Shown: piece by piece, positions 10,831 through 22,954 of the stretch
Layout: each line of letters begins with the position of its first letter
Position numbering within the stretch: the first letter of the stretch is position 1
Assembly (NCBI RefSeq): GCF_949987535.1
Contig: NC_080079.1
Span: 57,399,000-57,462,999, forward strand
Direction: 5' to 3'
Length of the DNA stretch: 64,000 nt
Source: Balaenoptera acutorostrata
Taxonomy: Eukaryota > Chordata > Mammalia > Artiodactyla > Balaenopteridae
The notes under the pieces: model-generated
Told to the model about the DNA's origin: nothing
Database searches by the model: none
The model's input: the letters and a program-made list of their open reading frames with translations, nothing else
Translations under genes and position numbers: made by a program

Positions 10831-12204
10831 TACTTCATTCTGACAGCTAAGGGGCCTGCGCTTTGGCTGCCAGGCATCATTAATGCCCGCTCCTCTTGTG
10901 CTGGACCAAACAGGCTTTGGCAGGGTCAACCCCGCCCAGCAGCCCCTCATTGTACATGCCCCATTAGTTGCACAGTGCCCCAAAGTACAACGGGAACGCT
11001 TCCTACACTGTTTCCTCTGCTAAATACCTCTGTGACAGCTTCTTGGCAGGAGCAGAGTGCCAGGGTTAACATATGTTAAGAATATGTGCTGCAGGCATCC
11101 CACCTCAACGTGGAAGCAAGAGGGATCCACACCTCACCAGGGCCATCCCTGAGCCCGCAGCCTGGAAATCTGGTTTCCCCGGTGCCCCATGCAGCCTCAC
11201 CCAGGAGCCCCCAGGGGAATCTCAGCCTGGGACAAATCTTCTTGGTTATCTCATCTGCCCTTCTCAGAGTTCAGAACACCCTCTCCTGCATCCCTGCCTA
11301 GTGACCAACCAGCCTCAGCTTACACAACCACCAACAGGACACTCACCACCCCCAGGGGAAGCCGAGTACCCTTCCAATACTTCCTCTGGGTCAGGCTCTG
11401 AATAGGACACTGGGATGAGACTGTGAAAAAGTTACAGCCATGCCCCTAAAGGGCTTACAGTCAAATGGAAATTTCTAACCAATATCATTGTGAGGGTAGG
11501 GATTGCTGGTATACTCTCCCTTCAGGGGTCCTGCCCCACCTTTCCAGCATGTCCTCCAATCCCAGAAAAGGCAGTGACTAGACATATGGCAGGCCACAGT
11601 CTGAAGCTTCATGGCCCCAAGAAGGGCCTCTCCCTGCTACATCACAATGTTACCTTCTTTACATCTAATATCCAGGAGCTGGGGGAAGCTGGGTATCACA
11701 CCTACACAGCCACAGTAGCGTTTGGCCCCAGAAGCCCCCGTCTTCTGGGGAACATGCTGGTCTTCCTAGAAGGGCAGAACTGGGGAGTTCCAGGTCCCTG
11801 GAGCAGACATAATTTGGTCATTTTGTGGGTGATTAACTCAAGGCTTTGAGAGGACATGTGATTATTCCAAAGTCATACAGCTATGGGGATCCCACCTCTG
11901 GTTTTACATCTAGGTCAGCATGCTACAGGGTTCCAGGCTTTGGTCAGTGAGGTCAGTGGATGGTGGCCTTTCCAGGAGGCTAAGTTCAAGGGTTGTTTTT
12001 ACTGGGCATGGTGCTGCTGAGAGCATCCTCTTAAGTTGTTCCATTTATGAGTTCCATGTCTCAGTTACCATCCCATGAAATTCATCATTTAGACTAAAAA
12101 CCCTCACTGACTGAATCTATACTAGGTGACGTCTGTGCTCAGAGCTTCCAGGAAGAGGGACGTGAAGATGGTTGGGAAGCGGAACAACAAAGGAGATGCA
12201 GTGT
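10831..12204. other. No recognised gene; short old-repeat traces
   Basis: A C-rich stretch (11073-11405) carries three overlapping frames of 70-110 codons with low-complexity Pro/Ser content and no family match. GGGATGAGACTGTGAAAAAG with AAAGGGCTTACAGTC near 11415-11462 resembles part of a common ancient repeat. Confidence 0.45.
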
Positions 12205-12560
12205 TAATGTTAAACAATGCTAGCTGCTGCGTCAGAAAAATCCCCAAATCTCAGAGACTTAACAGGATAAGGTCTGTTTCTTGGTCATATTACATGTCTA
12301 ATGCAGGGCAGTAGGAAGCTCTGATCCATGCAGTCATGCAGGGAACCAGGCTGCCAGAGGATCTGTCATCATGTAGCTGTGCCACCTGGATCACACAGCA
12401 TCTGTGGTTGCTGCAGAAGGGGAAGAAAGGGATGGAGGACTCCTGCCAGCTCTTAACTGCCTCCGCCAGGAAGTGACACATGTCACTTCTGCTCACAGTC
12501 CAGAACTAGTCACATGGCCCCACTTTCCAGCCAGGGAGGCTGGAAATGTAAGGGATGACA
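12205..12560 (+). mobile_element. MLT1-like (ERVL-MaLR) LTR
   Basis: Contains CCCCAAATCTCAGAGACTTA, AGCTGTGCCACCTGGATC, CAGGAAGTGACACATGTCAC and GAACTAGTCACATGGCCCCA, in the order found in MLT1-type LTRs. A diverged solo fragment with no internal retroviral sequence beside it. Confidence 0.6.
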
Positions 12561-12689
12561 TGGGATCTTTGGTGAGCACTCACTGTCTCTGACACAGACA
12601 TTTTGGCCTCACTCCTCCAGGGGCTTACAAATTGGCCAGGGAGAAAAGAAACGTCTTCTGGGGAAGAGAAACTGGTCCATGGGTTTGTG

Positions 12690-13030
12690 TGACACTGGAG
12701 GCCAGAGAAGGGAGAAGTCCATGAAGAGGATAAAGATAATCAAGGAAGGCTTCCTTCAGGAGGTTGACCTAGAAAGAGGTATTTATTCAACACCAAGGTG
12801 GGAACAGATAGAATGTTTCACTAGTCTCAGAAGAAGGAAGGTGGAGGCCCTGGAGAGAGGGAGTTTGGTCAAACCTTTGGGGCCAAAGAGAGGCCCTTGA
12901 GGAACAGCCTGGGGAACTGGACTGGGAGGGGGTGGGCAATTAGTATGAAATAGGCATCAAGGGAAGGAGAGGCTTCCTAGGGAAGGATTAGAAGCAAGGG
13001 ACATTTAAAGGGCTCTTCTGGGAATCCTGG
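12690..13030 (+). repeat. Unnamed ancient repeat, copy 1 of 4
   Basis: AATCAAGGAAGGCTTCCTTC, AGGAGGTTGACCTAG and later GGAGAGGCTTCCTAGGG belong to an old mammalian repeat whose pieces also appear at 24020, 33470 and 45110. I recognise the sequence type but cannot name the family. Confidence 0.45.
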
Positions 13031-13039
13031 AGAGGGGAA

Positions 13040-15770
13040 ATGAAGACAGAGAGGATGGCATTGAGCAGGGATCAGACAGGAGAGACATCTTACATGGAGC
13101 CAGCTAGTCTCCAGGACAATCACCCAGCTGGTGATGGAAATGCCTCTGAGCCTATAAAATCCTGACCTCCATCCCACACAAGGAGCTTCTGGAAAAGCTG
13201 CAGCATTAACCCCACGAGAATGTCTGTTCAACAACTGTGCTGAAAATGAGATGATTTGATTTCGGGTGGTAAAGCACATCTTGAAGTTAAACTCTTGGCT
13301 CTACTTTTAAACCCTCTCAAGTGGGTTAGAATAGCTGGCTCATCCTTAATGGATGGAGCTGGGCACTCCCTTCCCCTACCAGCCACTCGAGAGGGTGTGA
13401 AGACACACAAGGTCTCCCTTTTGATAGCACATTTCTCCCCTGCATGGGGGTCACATTGCACTAGGGCTTGTAGGCAGGGAGGGGAAATGCTTGAGGACCT
13501 GGATTCTGGAAGGCAAGAGGGAGCAGGCCCATCTCCTCTGCATAGGAGTCTCTCATAACTCAAGTTAAGCTTCTGTTCTGGAGCCAATGACCCTCCTCTA
13601 CCAGCACCTGGACTATGTCCTGAGGTCACAGGTGGGAAAGGAGGGTGAGAGGATGTGAAGTCAGGACCAGCAACGACCTGGGAGGTTGCTTGGAGGGTGC
13701 GTGGTCAGGCTTCAGTGGGCTGATTAGCTGATCAATATCATATGCTTGGCTCCGCAGGGTAAAATTCCAACTGACAAGTGGTTCATGGGATTTACAGGGA
13801 GGCCCAATTTTCTAACAGTCAAACTTACCAATGAAATGTGCCACCTCAAGGAAAAGACTGTGGTCTCTATCACTGGAAAGCCCAGACGACCACCAATTTC
13901 TCAGCTGGTATAAAAAGGGGTCAGACAGGAGCGAAGCTAATGCCCTGGCAATTCTGACGTACTAAGGGGCTTATTCACAATCCTGGTTACCTGACAAGTC
14001 TGCACATTGTCGTAGGGTGGTTACTTTGACTCAGTTTGCCCAGAACATTCCCAACTTTAGTACTGAAAACCCTTAGTCCCAGGCAAACTGAGACAACTGG
14101 TCACCCTACTTCGTAGGCCCCATAGGTGACAGCCTTGAAACTCACATTTAATCCTTTAGGACCGGGTAATTCAGTGGTTCAAGGTTGTGGCGTGCCATGC
14201 GTCACCATCATTTGTTATGCACGCTAAGGCTGAAAAAAGGGTCAAAGTTTGCAAAGAGTTTTTTTTAATGAGTGGATTCAAGGTTGTTCATAGACGAACA
14301 CCATTCTAACCTACACGCATCCTAACATGCTTTCTTGTATGGGATGAAAAGAAGCAAAACTCTGGGTAGTTAGCGTGCCAGAGCGCTGCTTTATCAGCAG
14401 CTGAAGTGAGCAGCCAATCCTGATATGAGCCGGTTGGGAAATCACTACAGACCGTTACTACCTTGAGAATAAGAAAGGAAGCACCACCCGTGAAGCATTC
14501 TTGGCAAAAGAAATGAACCTGAATCTGGAGAAGCCTTTAGATCTAGCCTCTAGTGTAACAGATACCAAGGAGAGAGGAACCAGTTCTGCCACCACAAGAA
14601 AGAAGGCAACCAAATCCTGAATGTGGGACATTCTATTCTTCATCAAGCCAAAAGCAGGAGAAATAAGGGGGTGGGAGAAGGGGGCAGAGAAGCTGCTCTG
14701 TTTAGAGCCATGAAAACCAAATACAAAGAGAGGGTTGAGTTTGGACAGGAGTCAAACAAACTGACTGAAAACAAGGACATATTTTCTGGACTTAGCAGAA
14801 ATATTTGAATACGGATGGGACATTAGAGTAGTAAACTCAATGCCTTCTGAGCTGTGAGTTTTCCAGGCTGGCTGGTAGGAACAGAAACTATAGTCATCCC
14901 TGTGCAAGCTCCATGCTCTATTCCTGATAATCCTCTGGGTGTTCCCCCTCACCCCCCCAGGTAATTGCCTCACATGCATATGCTGATGAGAACTCTGCCA
15001 GTACTGGAGGGGGACCTGGTGCAGCTCTATCAACTGCAGTCTCCCTGCACCCTCGGCTCCATCCCCTCCAATCAGGGAGTCCACCAGGCTCCTTGGGCCC
15101 CCCTCCCTGTGCTGCAGGCTGGGATTCACTCCAGGCAGGTAACCGGGGACAGTCATAGGGCTCACCTCATTTGTCTCCCATCTCTCGTAGATCACAGCAC
15201 TTTGCTTCCTGATGCCCACCGTCTTGAAAACCGTGGTTCTTATGTTCTATTCTTTCTTCAGACAGGAGGCTAGATCCAGTGCCTGTTATTCCATGTGGGC
15301 CAGAAATGAAGTCCTCCCAACAGCTTCGACAGGTGGACAGAGCAGGAAGGACCATGTCCATTTCACAGACCGGGACCCCGGGGCTCTGAGAAGCGGACCA
15401 GCCTGCCAGCTCTAACTTGCTATGGACTCTAGCCCTGGGCTCTAATTTCAGGGCACTTTCAGCAGGCTCCTCAGGTAGGCTATCCTGGCAGGCCTCAAGC
15501 ACCCAAGTTTGGGCCTGGCCTGCTGGGGGAAGGCACTTTCTAGCTCTTTCCACTGGGGTCTGAAGAGCTGGCGCTAGCCTGTGCTAGTTGTGAGTTTCCG
15601 TCAGCATTTTTTCCCCTGTTATCAACACTATATAAAATAAACATTTGTCTGACTTGAGGTTTTTGGCTTTCATGGACTGTTTCCCATCTGTTTCTTTTTT
15701 TCCTTCCCTCTGCCCCACTCCCTAACTCTCATTCTCACCTCCTGGCCCCGCAGGCCCAGCAACGCCATTC
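13040..15770. other. No recognised feature
   Basis: Largely repeat-poor by eye. The part from 14161 to 14480 is AT-rich with several scattered CpGs and no repeat resemblance. Open frames of 100-155 codons (13228, 13256, 14752, 15167) overlap in opposing frames, and none looks like a known protein. Confidence 0.45.
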
Positions 15771-15777
15771 CCATTCA

Positions 15778-15852
15778 CCCCTAACACAACACACACTCAC
15801 ACACACACTCTCACACACTCACACACACACACACACTCACACTCTCTCTCAC
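15778..15852 (+). repeat. Interrupted CA microsatellite with CT tail
   Basis: ACACACACACTCACAC blocks with CT interruptions, ending in ACACTCTCTCTCAC. Confidence 0.95.
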
Positions 15853-15959
15853 TGGACTATGTTCTTTGCTTTGGGAAGCACTGGTAGTCTTTCCTTTCTT
15901 CGCACTGCTTTGCTTTCTTTTGCCCTTTCTCCCATATCCCAGCTCTTCTCTGAGCATCT

Positions 15960-16065
15960 TTCTATATTCTGGTGTGAAGCACCACCGTCCTACTTCCAGC
16001 TCTGCTCCTTGCTGTGTGACCTTGAGCGAATCACAAAACCCTCTAAACTCTTATTCCCTCTGAGC
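15960..16065 (+). repeat. MIR fragment
   Basis: CTCTGCTCCTTGCTGTGTGA followed by CCTTGAGCGAATCACAAAAC is the sense MIR core (TGTGTGACCTTGGGCAAGT). Confidence 0.7.
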
Positions 16066-16119
16066 CGTAAATCCCCACCAGGTCCTGCGGGTGTGCATCC
16101 CAGAGCACCTTCCGCTGAC

Positions 16120-16262
16120 CGCCAGAGGCGGCATGGCATGAGGCACACTGGGGCTGGAGGTCCAGGTTCTGCTGCTCCTGACCGTGTGGCCCTGCAGAGA
16201 TGCCCAGGCTCCCCAAGTCTCCGGTTCTAACCTGTAAAGTGGAGACAAGGATCCTGCACAGC
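16120..16262 (+). repeat. MIR fragment
   Basis: GGCATGGCATGAGGCACACT, GGAGGTCCAGGTTCTGCTGC, GACCGTGTGGCCCTG and AACCTGTAAAGTGGAGACAA follow the sense MIR from head to core. Confidence 0.65.
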
Positions 16263-16494
16263 TGGCATTGTGGGCGGGGTGTGAGGGCTCTCTGCTTCCC
16301 TGGGGCAACTCTCACATTTGACACAAACGGTTCATGGGGTTCTGGCGGCACGTGGACACATATGGCAATGAGATGACCCCAATCAAGCACGCTCAGAGAA
16401 TGGAGGGGACTCTCTGGCGACACAGACCCTGGCCTAAAGCCTTGCTGTTACCCAGCACACATCACCTCCTGGCCCAATTTCCCTGACACGAAGA

Positions 16495-16830
16495 ACATAG
16501 TTCATAGCTAAGAAAGAATACAGATATATAATTATTTTATCTTTTTGATCATCTTCACTTGAGAAAATTAGAAAGATACAGTAGAGTATATTAAGGAAAA
16601 TTTTTTAAATAGCTCATAGCCCCTTCACCCAGAGATAACCAATAAACTGATCTATTTTTTCTTTCAATTTTTATATATATAAACGCATAAGTACACATAT
16701 TTTGAAATTATAGACAGGAAGGAAAACATGTAGATGCATGCCGTGGTAAGAATTTCATAAGCCACATAGGCATGCATGCAAAAAATATCATTTTCATCAT
16801 ATTTTTCTACATGTGCAGTTCATTTCTTCC
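16495..16830. other. AT-rich stretch, probably old repeat
   Basis: CCCTTCACCCAGAGATAACC and TTTTTATATATATAAACGCA resemble a common old mammalian 3'-UTR-like repeat, but I cannot name it. Nothing coding. Confidence 0.4.
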
Positions 16831-17384
16831 TTGAGTCCCATTTTCCCTGACAGCAGAAGTGATAACCCAGTCAGTCCTGGGTGAATTCAGTCACTTCAGG
16901 TTTTCTCCTCAGTAAATGCAGATTTCAATGCAGTCAGCTCAGAACTTTTCTCCCTCCGTCTCACCATTCCTAAAAGGCTGGTCTAAGGTACCCATGAGGC
17001 TAGGATGGGGGCTTTGGACAGGGGTCCAGAGAAGGCACCTGGTCAGCTGTCCTGCACTGGTGCTCGGCTGTGGACATCCATGAGGCCATCCACATGTCCC
17101 CTCTGACCCGGGCCACTTGGTCCCTCAGCTCAGTCACGAGTCCCCTTCATGGCTGCTGCCTCCTTCTCCTCGTGTCACCTCTCAACGAATATACACTACA
17201 CACCTTGCTCGAAGGAACAGGAAAATTCAGCAGCCCTTGGGTGTCCCACTGGGCTATGGGAGAGGCCATGGAGCCGAGGTGCACAGAAAGAAGACAATGC
17301 ACTGCTCCTTGCTTTACAAGGCCAATTCGTCACGTACCCTTAACGACATACCTATCCATCTATCCAGCTCCCTCCATCTCTGTT

Positions 17385-17625
17385 TACTAATTACAACAGC
17401 AAACACTTATGTAGTGCTCACTAGGGCAGGTGCTGTACTACGTGTTTTATGTGTACTAACTCATTTCATCCCCACAACCACCCTGTCAAACAGATATTGT
17501 TATTATCCCTCTGTTACAGAAAAGGAAACTTAGCCCTCGAGAATTTAGGCATCTCACCCCAAATCACACAGCTGGAAAGATGCAGAACTAGGATTCCCCC
17601 CAAAATAGCAGGACCCAGAGCTCAC
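17385..17625 (-). repeat. MIR element, well preserved
   Basis: AACACTTATGTAGTGCTCAC, CTAACTCATTTCATCCCCAC, ATTGTTATTATCCCTCTGTT and AAATCACACAGCTGGAAAGA cover almost the whole antisense MIR consensus. Confidence 0.85.
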
Positions 17626-17671
17626 ACTCATGACCAACATGTCACTGTGTCCATGACTCCCCTGCACAGAC

Positions 17672-17677
17672 ACACGT

Positions 17678-17711
<34 letters not shown>
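17672..17711 (+). repeat. CA microsatellite
   Basis: A nearly uninterrupted (CA)n run of about 20 units after CACGTG. Probably length-variable between individuals. Confidence 0.95.
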
Positions 17712-17713
<2 letters not shown>

Positions 17714-17989
17714 TAGGTTCTACTTCCTCATTTAAGATTATAACAGTAGAGCAAGTGTCCTCAAATTAGGCCGATGCGAAGGGTCAGAGTCCCAGAGACT
17801 CCCTCATCCTCCCTTTGTTCGGTCGACCAGCATGGAGCACCCACCAGGGGCCGCAGTACAGAGTGGAACCAGGCATGGTCCCTGCCTGCCCAGGCAGCTC
17901 CAAGCCCGCAGTGAGGGAGCCAGACGTGGAGACAAATGAGATTTCCCCCGGTAAGACAGGGAGGGTGATCGCCGTGCCTCTCTCAAAGG

Positions 17990-18085
17990 GCTGGTGTGCA
18001 GACGAGATTAGATAATTTGCCTAAGTGTGCACTGCACTGCCTGCATGTGCCACTGGATAAATGTCAACTATTAACAGTATTTTAA
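17990..18085 (+). repeat. MIR 3' end
   Basis: GGCTGGTGTGCAGACGAGAT, GCCACTGGATAAATGTCAAC and TATTAACAGTATTT match the MIR tail (CAATAAATGTTRGCTATTA). Confidence 0.55.
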
Positions 18086-19289
18086 AATGTCACCACCCCA
18101 TGATCCAGGGCAAAGGAGAAGGGCATGCTTCCCTAAATGGGCCCAGTTGAGGGATAACCTAGGGAGGGCCTCGTGGGAACCAGCGCTCCCGCCCGGGAGC
18201 CGCCCAGGGCTCGCCCTGGCCTCCATGCTGTGATGTGATGTGAGCAAGGCAGGTCAGACAGCGCTCCAGCCACGGGTCTGCCGCAGCAGCGGGAATCCCG
18301 TGGTCACTCAAGGGTTCCTCCTCAAGGCCTTGCACAGTACCAGGCAGGCAGGCGACCTTGGTTCCTGGGCATCCCCTCCTGTGTCTGCATAGCATGAACC
18401 GAGCGAACACACAGGAGTGCCTCCTAAAAGTTGAAAGCTCTGTGCAGGTTCCCTCCCTGGGGGCAGCTAGCTGGGCATTGGTGGAGAGGAGTTCTGGCCT
18501 GTCCCACAGGACGTGGAGCAGCCAGTCCTGTGTGCGGATCTGGAAGCACCAACCACGCACCCCGTTTCACAGCTGGGGCGAAGCAGACAGAGGCCGGTTG
18601 CTGGGTCTCTTCCAGCCCCCATGAAGTCGGTCTTCCGGCTGCTGCTGAGAAGTGCTCAACACAGAACGCCTGGAGGCCCTCCAGAGGCTGAGGCGGAGCC
18701 TGCTTGGCACCAGCTCCTGGGAAACAAAGCTGCAGATAGCAGCTGATTCCCAGAAACTGGAGACTGGGGTCTTCTGCGAGGGCCAGACTGCTTTCCCGAG
18801 CTGCAGGCCTGGGAGACAGGGTGCTGTGAGTGGCACAACCAGGCCTGAGAGTGGCTGTGCCAGAGCCCCCCAGGGGAACAGCGCTCCTGCCACCTGGCAC
18901 AAGCCCGGCTCCCTGCCCGTCCCCAAGTCCTAGCAGCTTGCAGGCCACGCAGGGCTTTGGCCCTGGGGCACTGGCCGAGGCTGACCTCCGCACAGGGGCT
19001 TCATAGCAGGAAAGAAAATCTGCCCCTGCCTATCTGCAGAGCTGGTCCCACACTACGTCTTTGTCCTCAAGGAGAGCTGGTCACAGATTCCTGTCCCCAA
19101 CTGACACCTAAGGAAGTAGAGGCTCAGAGGGTGGAGGTGAATTGCCCAAGTTCACAGTAACAGGACGGGCCTCGAAGCTCAGCCTCCTGCCTCACCCCTC
19201 ACTGCCCTCTTCTCCCGCGGTCCATCCACACTAGTTCTCTGGACCAGGTGTTAAGGCCACATGGAAAGCTTTATGCGATTAGCTAGAAG
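18086..19289. other. GC-rich, no recognised gene
   Basis: Relatively GC-rich, with about ten CpGs near 18180-18300. Holds one of the longer frames in the window (minus, 18424-18993, 189 codons), but its translation is Pro/Ala/Gly/Leu-rich with no domain, and opposing frames of similar size overlap it. Confidence 0.45.
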
Positions 19290-19500
19290 TGGCACAGAGT
19301 GGAATGAGCACCTGAAATGGACTCAGAGAACCTGGCTTCCAATCCTGGTTCTACCACCCAGCTGCTGTGTGGCCCCGGGAAAGTTTATTTACCTCTCTGA
19401 TCCATCTCGTCATCTATTATAGGAGAACGATACTTGGGACTGGCCACACAGACGAGGCTGTGGTGGAGAGTGAAGGAGCCCAGGCATAGAACAGTCTTGG
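19290..19500 (+). repeat. MIR element
   Basis: GAGAACCTGGCTTCCAATCC, TGGTTCTACCACCCAGCTGC, TGTGTGGCCCCGGGAAAGTT and TTTACCTCTCTGATCCATC give the sense MIR from tRNA-like head to core. Confidence 0.8.
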
Positions 19501-19639
19501 CCAAAATCACTCTTTCGTGTTCCGTGATCCTAAAGAGAGGCAGGACCTCCCAGCCAGAGCCAGCTGGGGCCTAAGCCATAAAAACACAGGCAAGCTCTCC
19601 ACTTCCTCAGCAGGAGATGATGAGCCCAGCCACTCACCT

Positions 19640-19760
19640 TTCTGGACATCAGTTTTGTAAATGGAGACAATAACACTCAGAAGGTCACTTATGATTAAAG
19701 AGCACGTATAAAACAGCCTCAAGAAGGGGAGCTATTAGCATCAATATTATCGCATTTGAG
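19640..19760 (+). repeat. MIR fragment
   Basis: TCAGTTTTGTAAATGGAGAC and AATAACACTCAGAAGG, then TATTAGCATCAATATTAT, fit the 3' half of MIR. Confidence 0.6.
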
Positions 19761-20019
19761 ATAGCTCAGTAGCCCCATTTGACTTCTTGAGGCTGTGAAT
19801 ATAACAAACATCTTGTGACACTGAGTTTAATATTTAAAAGGTTGTCCTAGGCCAAGGCCACCCAATTCCCACCCTGTGAGGCAGGTAGATGAACCCGATC
19901 ATCTTCAGTTTCCTCAGTTTCCAAAATTGAAGATTGAGGCCCAAACTCTGGGGGATGACTAAGCAAGCCCGGAGACTAGGATTCCCTTGTCTCAGGTGAG
20001 AGGAGTGCACCGACTTCAT

Positions 20020-20251
20020 ACGAGACAGGGAGACCTGGGGTACACTGGCCCCATGCACACAGGGAAGGGGACCCAGGGTCACACTGGCCCCATGCACACA
20101 GGGAGGGGGATCCAGGGGTGCACTGGCCTGATGAACACAGGGAAGGGGACCCAGGGGTGCACTGGCCCCGTGCACACAGGGGAGGGGACCCAGGGGTGCA
20201 CTGGCCCTGTGCAGACAGGGAGGGGGACCCAGGGGTGCACTGGCTTCAGGT
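20020..20251 (+). repeat. 39-bp minisatellite, about six units
   Basis: Units start at about 20020 (short, 37 bp), 20057, 20096, 20135, 20174 and 20213. Each reads ACACAGGGAGGGGACCCAGG then GGTGCACTGGCCCCRTGC with a few substitutions. Because 39 is 13 codons, the array stays open in several frames on both strands, which creates spurious repeat proteins. No flanking exon signals. Confidence 0.95.
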
Positions 20252-20929
20252 AGACTGGTTGCAGGGGAGAGGAGCTTTTCAGAGCAGCTTCACAATGAGC
20301 TAAGTTGGAGACAGAGAACCACCCAATCCCCCACGTGGCACAGGCAGGCCCAGCCAAAGCCCCTCCCCCCACTCCCTGTGGCTCAAGCCCATCTGGCAAT
20401 CCCCTAAATGGGGCAGGAATGTTTACAGGCCAAAGGCCCTGGCCCAGAAGCCTGAAACTCCCCTGCCTCCTCAAGGCATCCGGCGGCCAGGTGGGGTGGA
20501 TCCAGGGCGGCGGGATGCGGTGAGAAGACCCAGCTGGGCCCAGGCCCTCCCTAGGTAGAAATCAGGCCCGCTATTGCCCCTAGTTGGTTCTTATGTTGTG
20601 ACACTCTGAGAGGTCATGGGGGAGGGGAGCAGCAGACAGCTGGGTAGGGATGCAGAAAACCTAGGGTGGCAGGCGGAGCTAAGCAGCTCATTGGCCTGCG
20701 GGTGTGTCGATCATCACTGCTCTGCAAGGAGGTGAAGAGGAGCCACAGGAAGGAGGGCAGGCACCTGGGAAGCTTTGTAGGAAAAAGGCTTCTGGGAGCT
20801 GTTGGGAGGAGCAGAAGAGCAGCTGGACCCAGGTCCTGGGCCTGCCCGGGGAAGACACACGGGTGCAGAAGGCTTCACTCAAGTATGGGGGCAGCTTTGC
20901 CAGCCCTGCTGTGAGGTGCTCCAGGACTG
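20252..20929. other. No recognised feature
   Basis: GC-rich unique sequence with overlapping frames on both strands and no family match. Confidence 0.5.
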
Positions 20930-21290
20930 GCACCCTCACCCAGTGCTCGAACCAGCCACCTAGGGGTCCACCTTTGTCACCTTCCTCTCCCTCGCCTACC
21001 TGCCACAGCCAAGCTTGCCGACATTTCCTACTACCTGCTCTTTGGATCCGTCTACTTTTCCTGGCCCCATTGCCACCTTCCCTGCCCACCCCCCCATCAT
21101 CTCCAACCTGGACACTGCCCTGACTTCCCAGCGTTTCCTCCCACCCCCTACAATCCATCCATCCCTCCCCTCTTCCACCCTGCGGGGGCTCCCCACTGCA
21201 TTTATTTTGCTCACCCCCGGGTCCTCCAAGACTTAGCACATTGCCCAGCATAGTAGGTACTCAATAAACATTTGTTGACTGAATGGAAGG
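20930..21290 (+). repeat. L2 element with 3' end
   Basis: A C-rich body (TGCCACAGCCAAGCTTGCCG, CTACAATCCATCCATCCC) is followed by GCCCAGCATAGTAGGTACTC and AATAAACATTTGTTGACTGA, the recognisable L2 3' terminus, then a purine-rich tail to about 21330. Confidence 0.7.
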
Positions 21291-21330
21291 AAGAAGGAAA
21301 GGGAGGGAGGGAAGAGCAGCAAGGCCTCTT

Positions 21331-22419
21331 GCCCAAGAGAAGTCAGACACCGAAGGGGCAGAGTAGAGGAAAGCTGGGAGGTTGGCATGAGCACCAGGTC
21401 AGCCAGAATATCTTAATCCCCTCATTTTAACCCAGGTGGCAAACTGTGCTGGGCCAGGCTGGGCTTGTTCCTTCTCAGAGCCTGTGAACCAAGCATTATA
21501 AGGGGCCCCTGCAGTTTCCTGGTCCCTTCTCCTTCTGTGACAGGCCACTCCACAGAGCCACATGGGCAGTCAGGTCTTCTGCTCAGACACCTCCAGTGGC
21601 AGCGTGCTCACTACCCATCAGGGCAGCCCATGCTGAGGGTTATTAAGATCACTGGGCAAAGGGCAGTGACGCGCTCAAGCTGACCGGCACTCTCACGGTA
21701 GAGGCCGGCTCTCCAGCCCCCCGGCCTCCTCGCCCCACAGACCCGGGCCTCTGCTTTGCCATGGTCAGCGCCCCTCCCCACACACCCTGGCTGCCCGCTC
21801 TGGCCTCGCGCCAGTTGGTTAACGCCACTGCTTGAGTTTGGAGCCCAGAACTAAACGCAGCTCTCCCAGGAGCCCCTTCCCCAGGAGGGAAGCTGGACAA
21901 ACGTGGGGAAGCTGATGAGGAGAATGAACGCACCCACATCCGTGCCAGGGGCGGACACCATCGGCTGGGGATTTAGATGTTCTCTAGAGCTGCCCCTGGG
22001 TGTGGGGAAGCTCGACCTCAGGCAGGGGTTGGGGCTTGTCCCATGCCAGGGCTAAGGATCTGTCTTCACTGTTTTCCAACCCCACCATCGGCTCCATCTG
22101 GAAAGAATGGAGAGGGACCCAGGCTACAGCCCTCTTCTGGTCCCACCTCTTTTCTTAGCACCTGCAGGTAGTGCCTCGCCCCACACTTCCTCCTATCAAA
22201 ACAGATTCCCAGGGGAGAAACTGGACCTCACTGCAACCAGGGTGAGCGGTTAATAACATCTTAATGCATCTTCCTTCCAGAGGGATTAGCATTGGCAGGA
22301 TCCAGGATTTAACCCAAAGCAGCAAAGCAACAGTGAGGGGATTTCAGGCTCTGGCCAACAGATCAGGACTGAAGAGAGGACCTGGGAACCCTCCCAGCAT
22401 GCGCGAGACCATTCCAACA
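21331..22419. other. No recognised feature
   Basis: No repeat assigned. 21660-21960 is GC-rich with about a dozen CpGs. A polypyrimidine stretch ending in CAG near 21740 could act as a splice acceptor, but no protein-like frame follows it. Confidence 0.4.
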
Positions 22420-22615
22420 TTATCAGCAGGACAGACGCAGGCCTGGGCTTTGTCAGCTTTACTATTTGCTTGCTGTGTGGACCCATCACTGAACATTTCT
22501 GACCCAGTTTCCTCATCTGTACAATGGGGGTAACGCTCCCACTTTTATCAAATTGTTGTGAAGGGCAAGAAAATAATGAGGTCAGCCCCCTGGCACAGAG
22601 TGGGCACTCCATCAC
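22420..22615 (+). repeat. MIR element
   Basis: CTTGCTGTGTGGACCCATCA, CAGTTTCCTCATCTGTACAA, AATTGTTGTGAAGGGCAAG and CCCTGGCACAGAGTGGGCAC are the sense MIR core and tail. Confidence 0.8.
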
Positions 22616-22954
22616 CATTTTCCTTCCTCCTGCCATGTTTCAAGCATCTAGGCCATTTTCCTGGAGCAGTGGACAGAGAACAGGCTGGGGCAGGATGTGG
22701 GCAAAAGCATTGTATCTGTGCACTTGAATCGTGGTTATTTCCTACAGCCTAAGGTAATCCCAACCCTCCCTCTACCTTCTGCCCCAGGGCAGTCTGCAGA
22801 GGCTAAGGGGGCCTTGGAGATCAAAGGTGTCCCACCCCCTAGTCCCTTCTTCCACATCCTGAAAACTCAAAGGCCAGAGGCCCTCTGGAGTCGTCCCCAG
22901 AGACAGGGCTCAGCAGTCATGTCCTCGTCCTCCTCCAGTCAGCACCGAGTCCAA

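Noticed and set aside
18424..18993. 189-codon minus frame in GC-rich DNA
   Set aside because: Pro/Ala/Leu/Gly-rich translation typical of random GC-rich frames; opposing frames of similar size overlap it.
20020..20251. CRISPR-like array
   Set aside because: Units are contiguous with no unique spacers and the sequence is mammalian, so it is a minisatellite.
20688..21251. 187-codon minus frame
   Set aside because: Gly/Arg/Ser-rich antisense of an L2-like pyrimidine-rich body; no domain.
21700..21960. Possible exon after a pyrimidine tract ending in CAG
   Set aside because: The following frames have no protein-like content and no good donor; CpGs alone do not support an exon.
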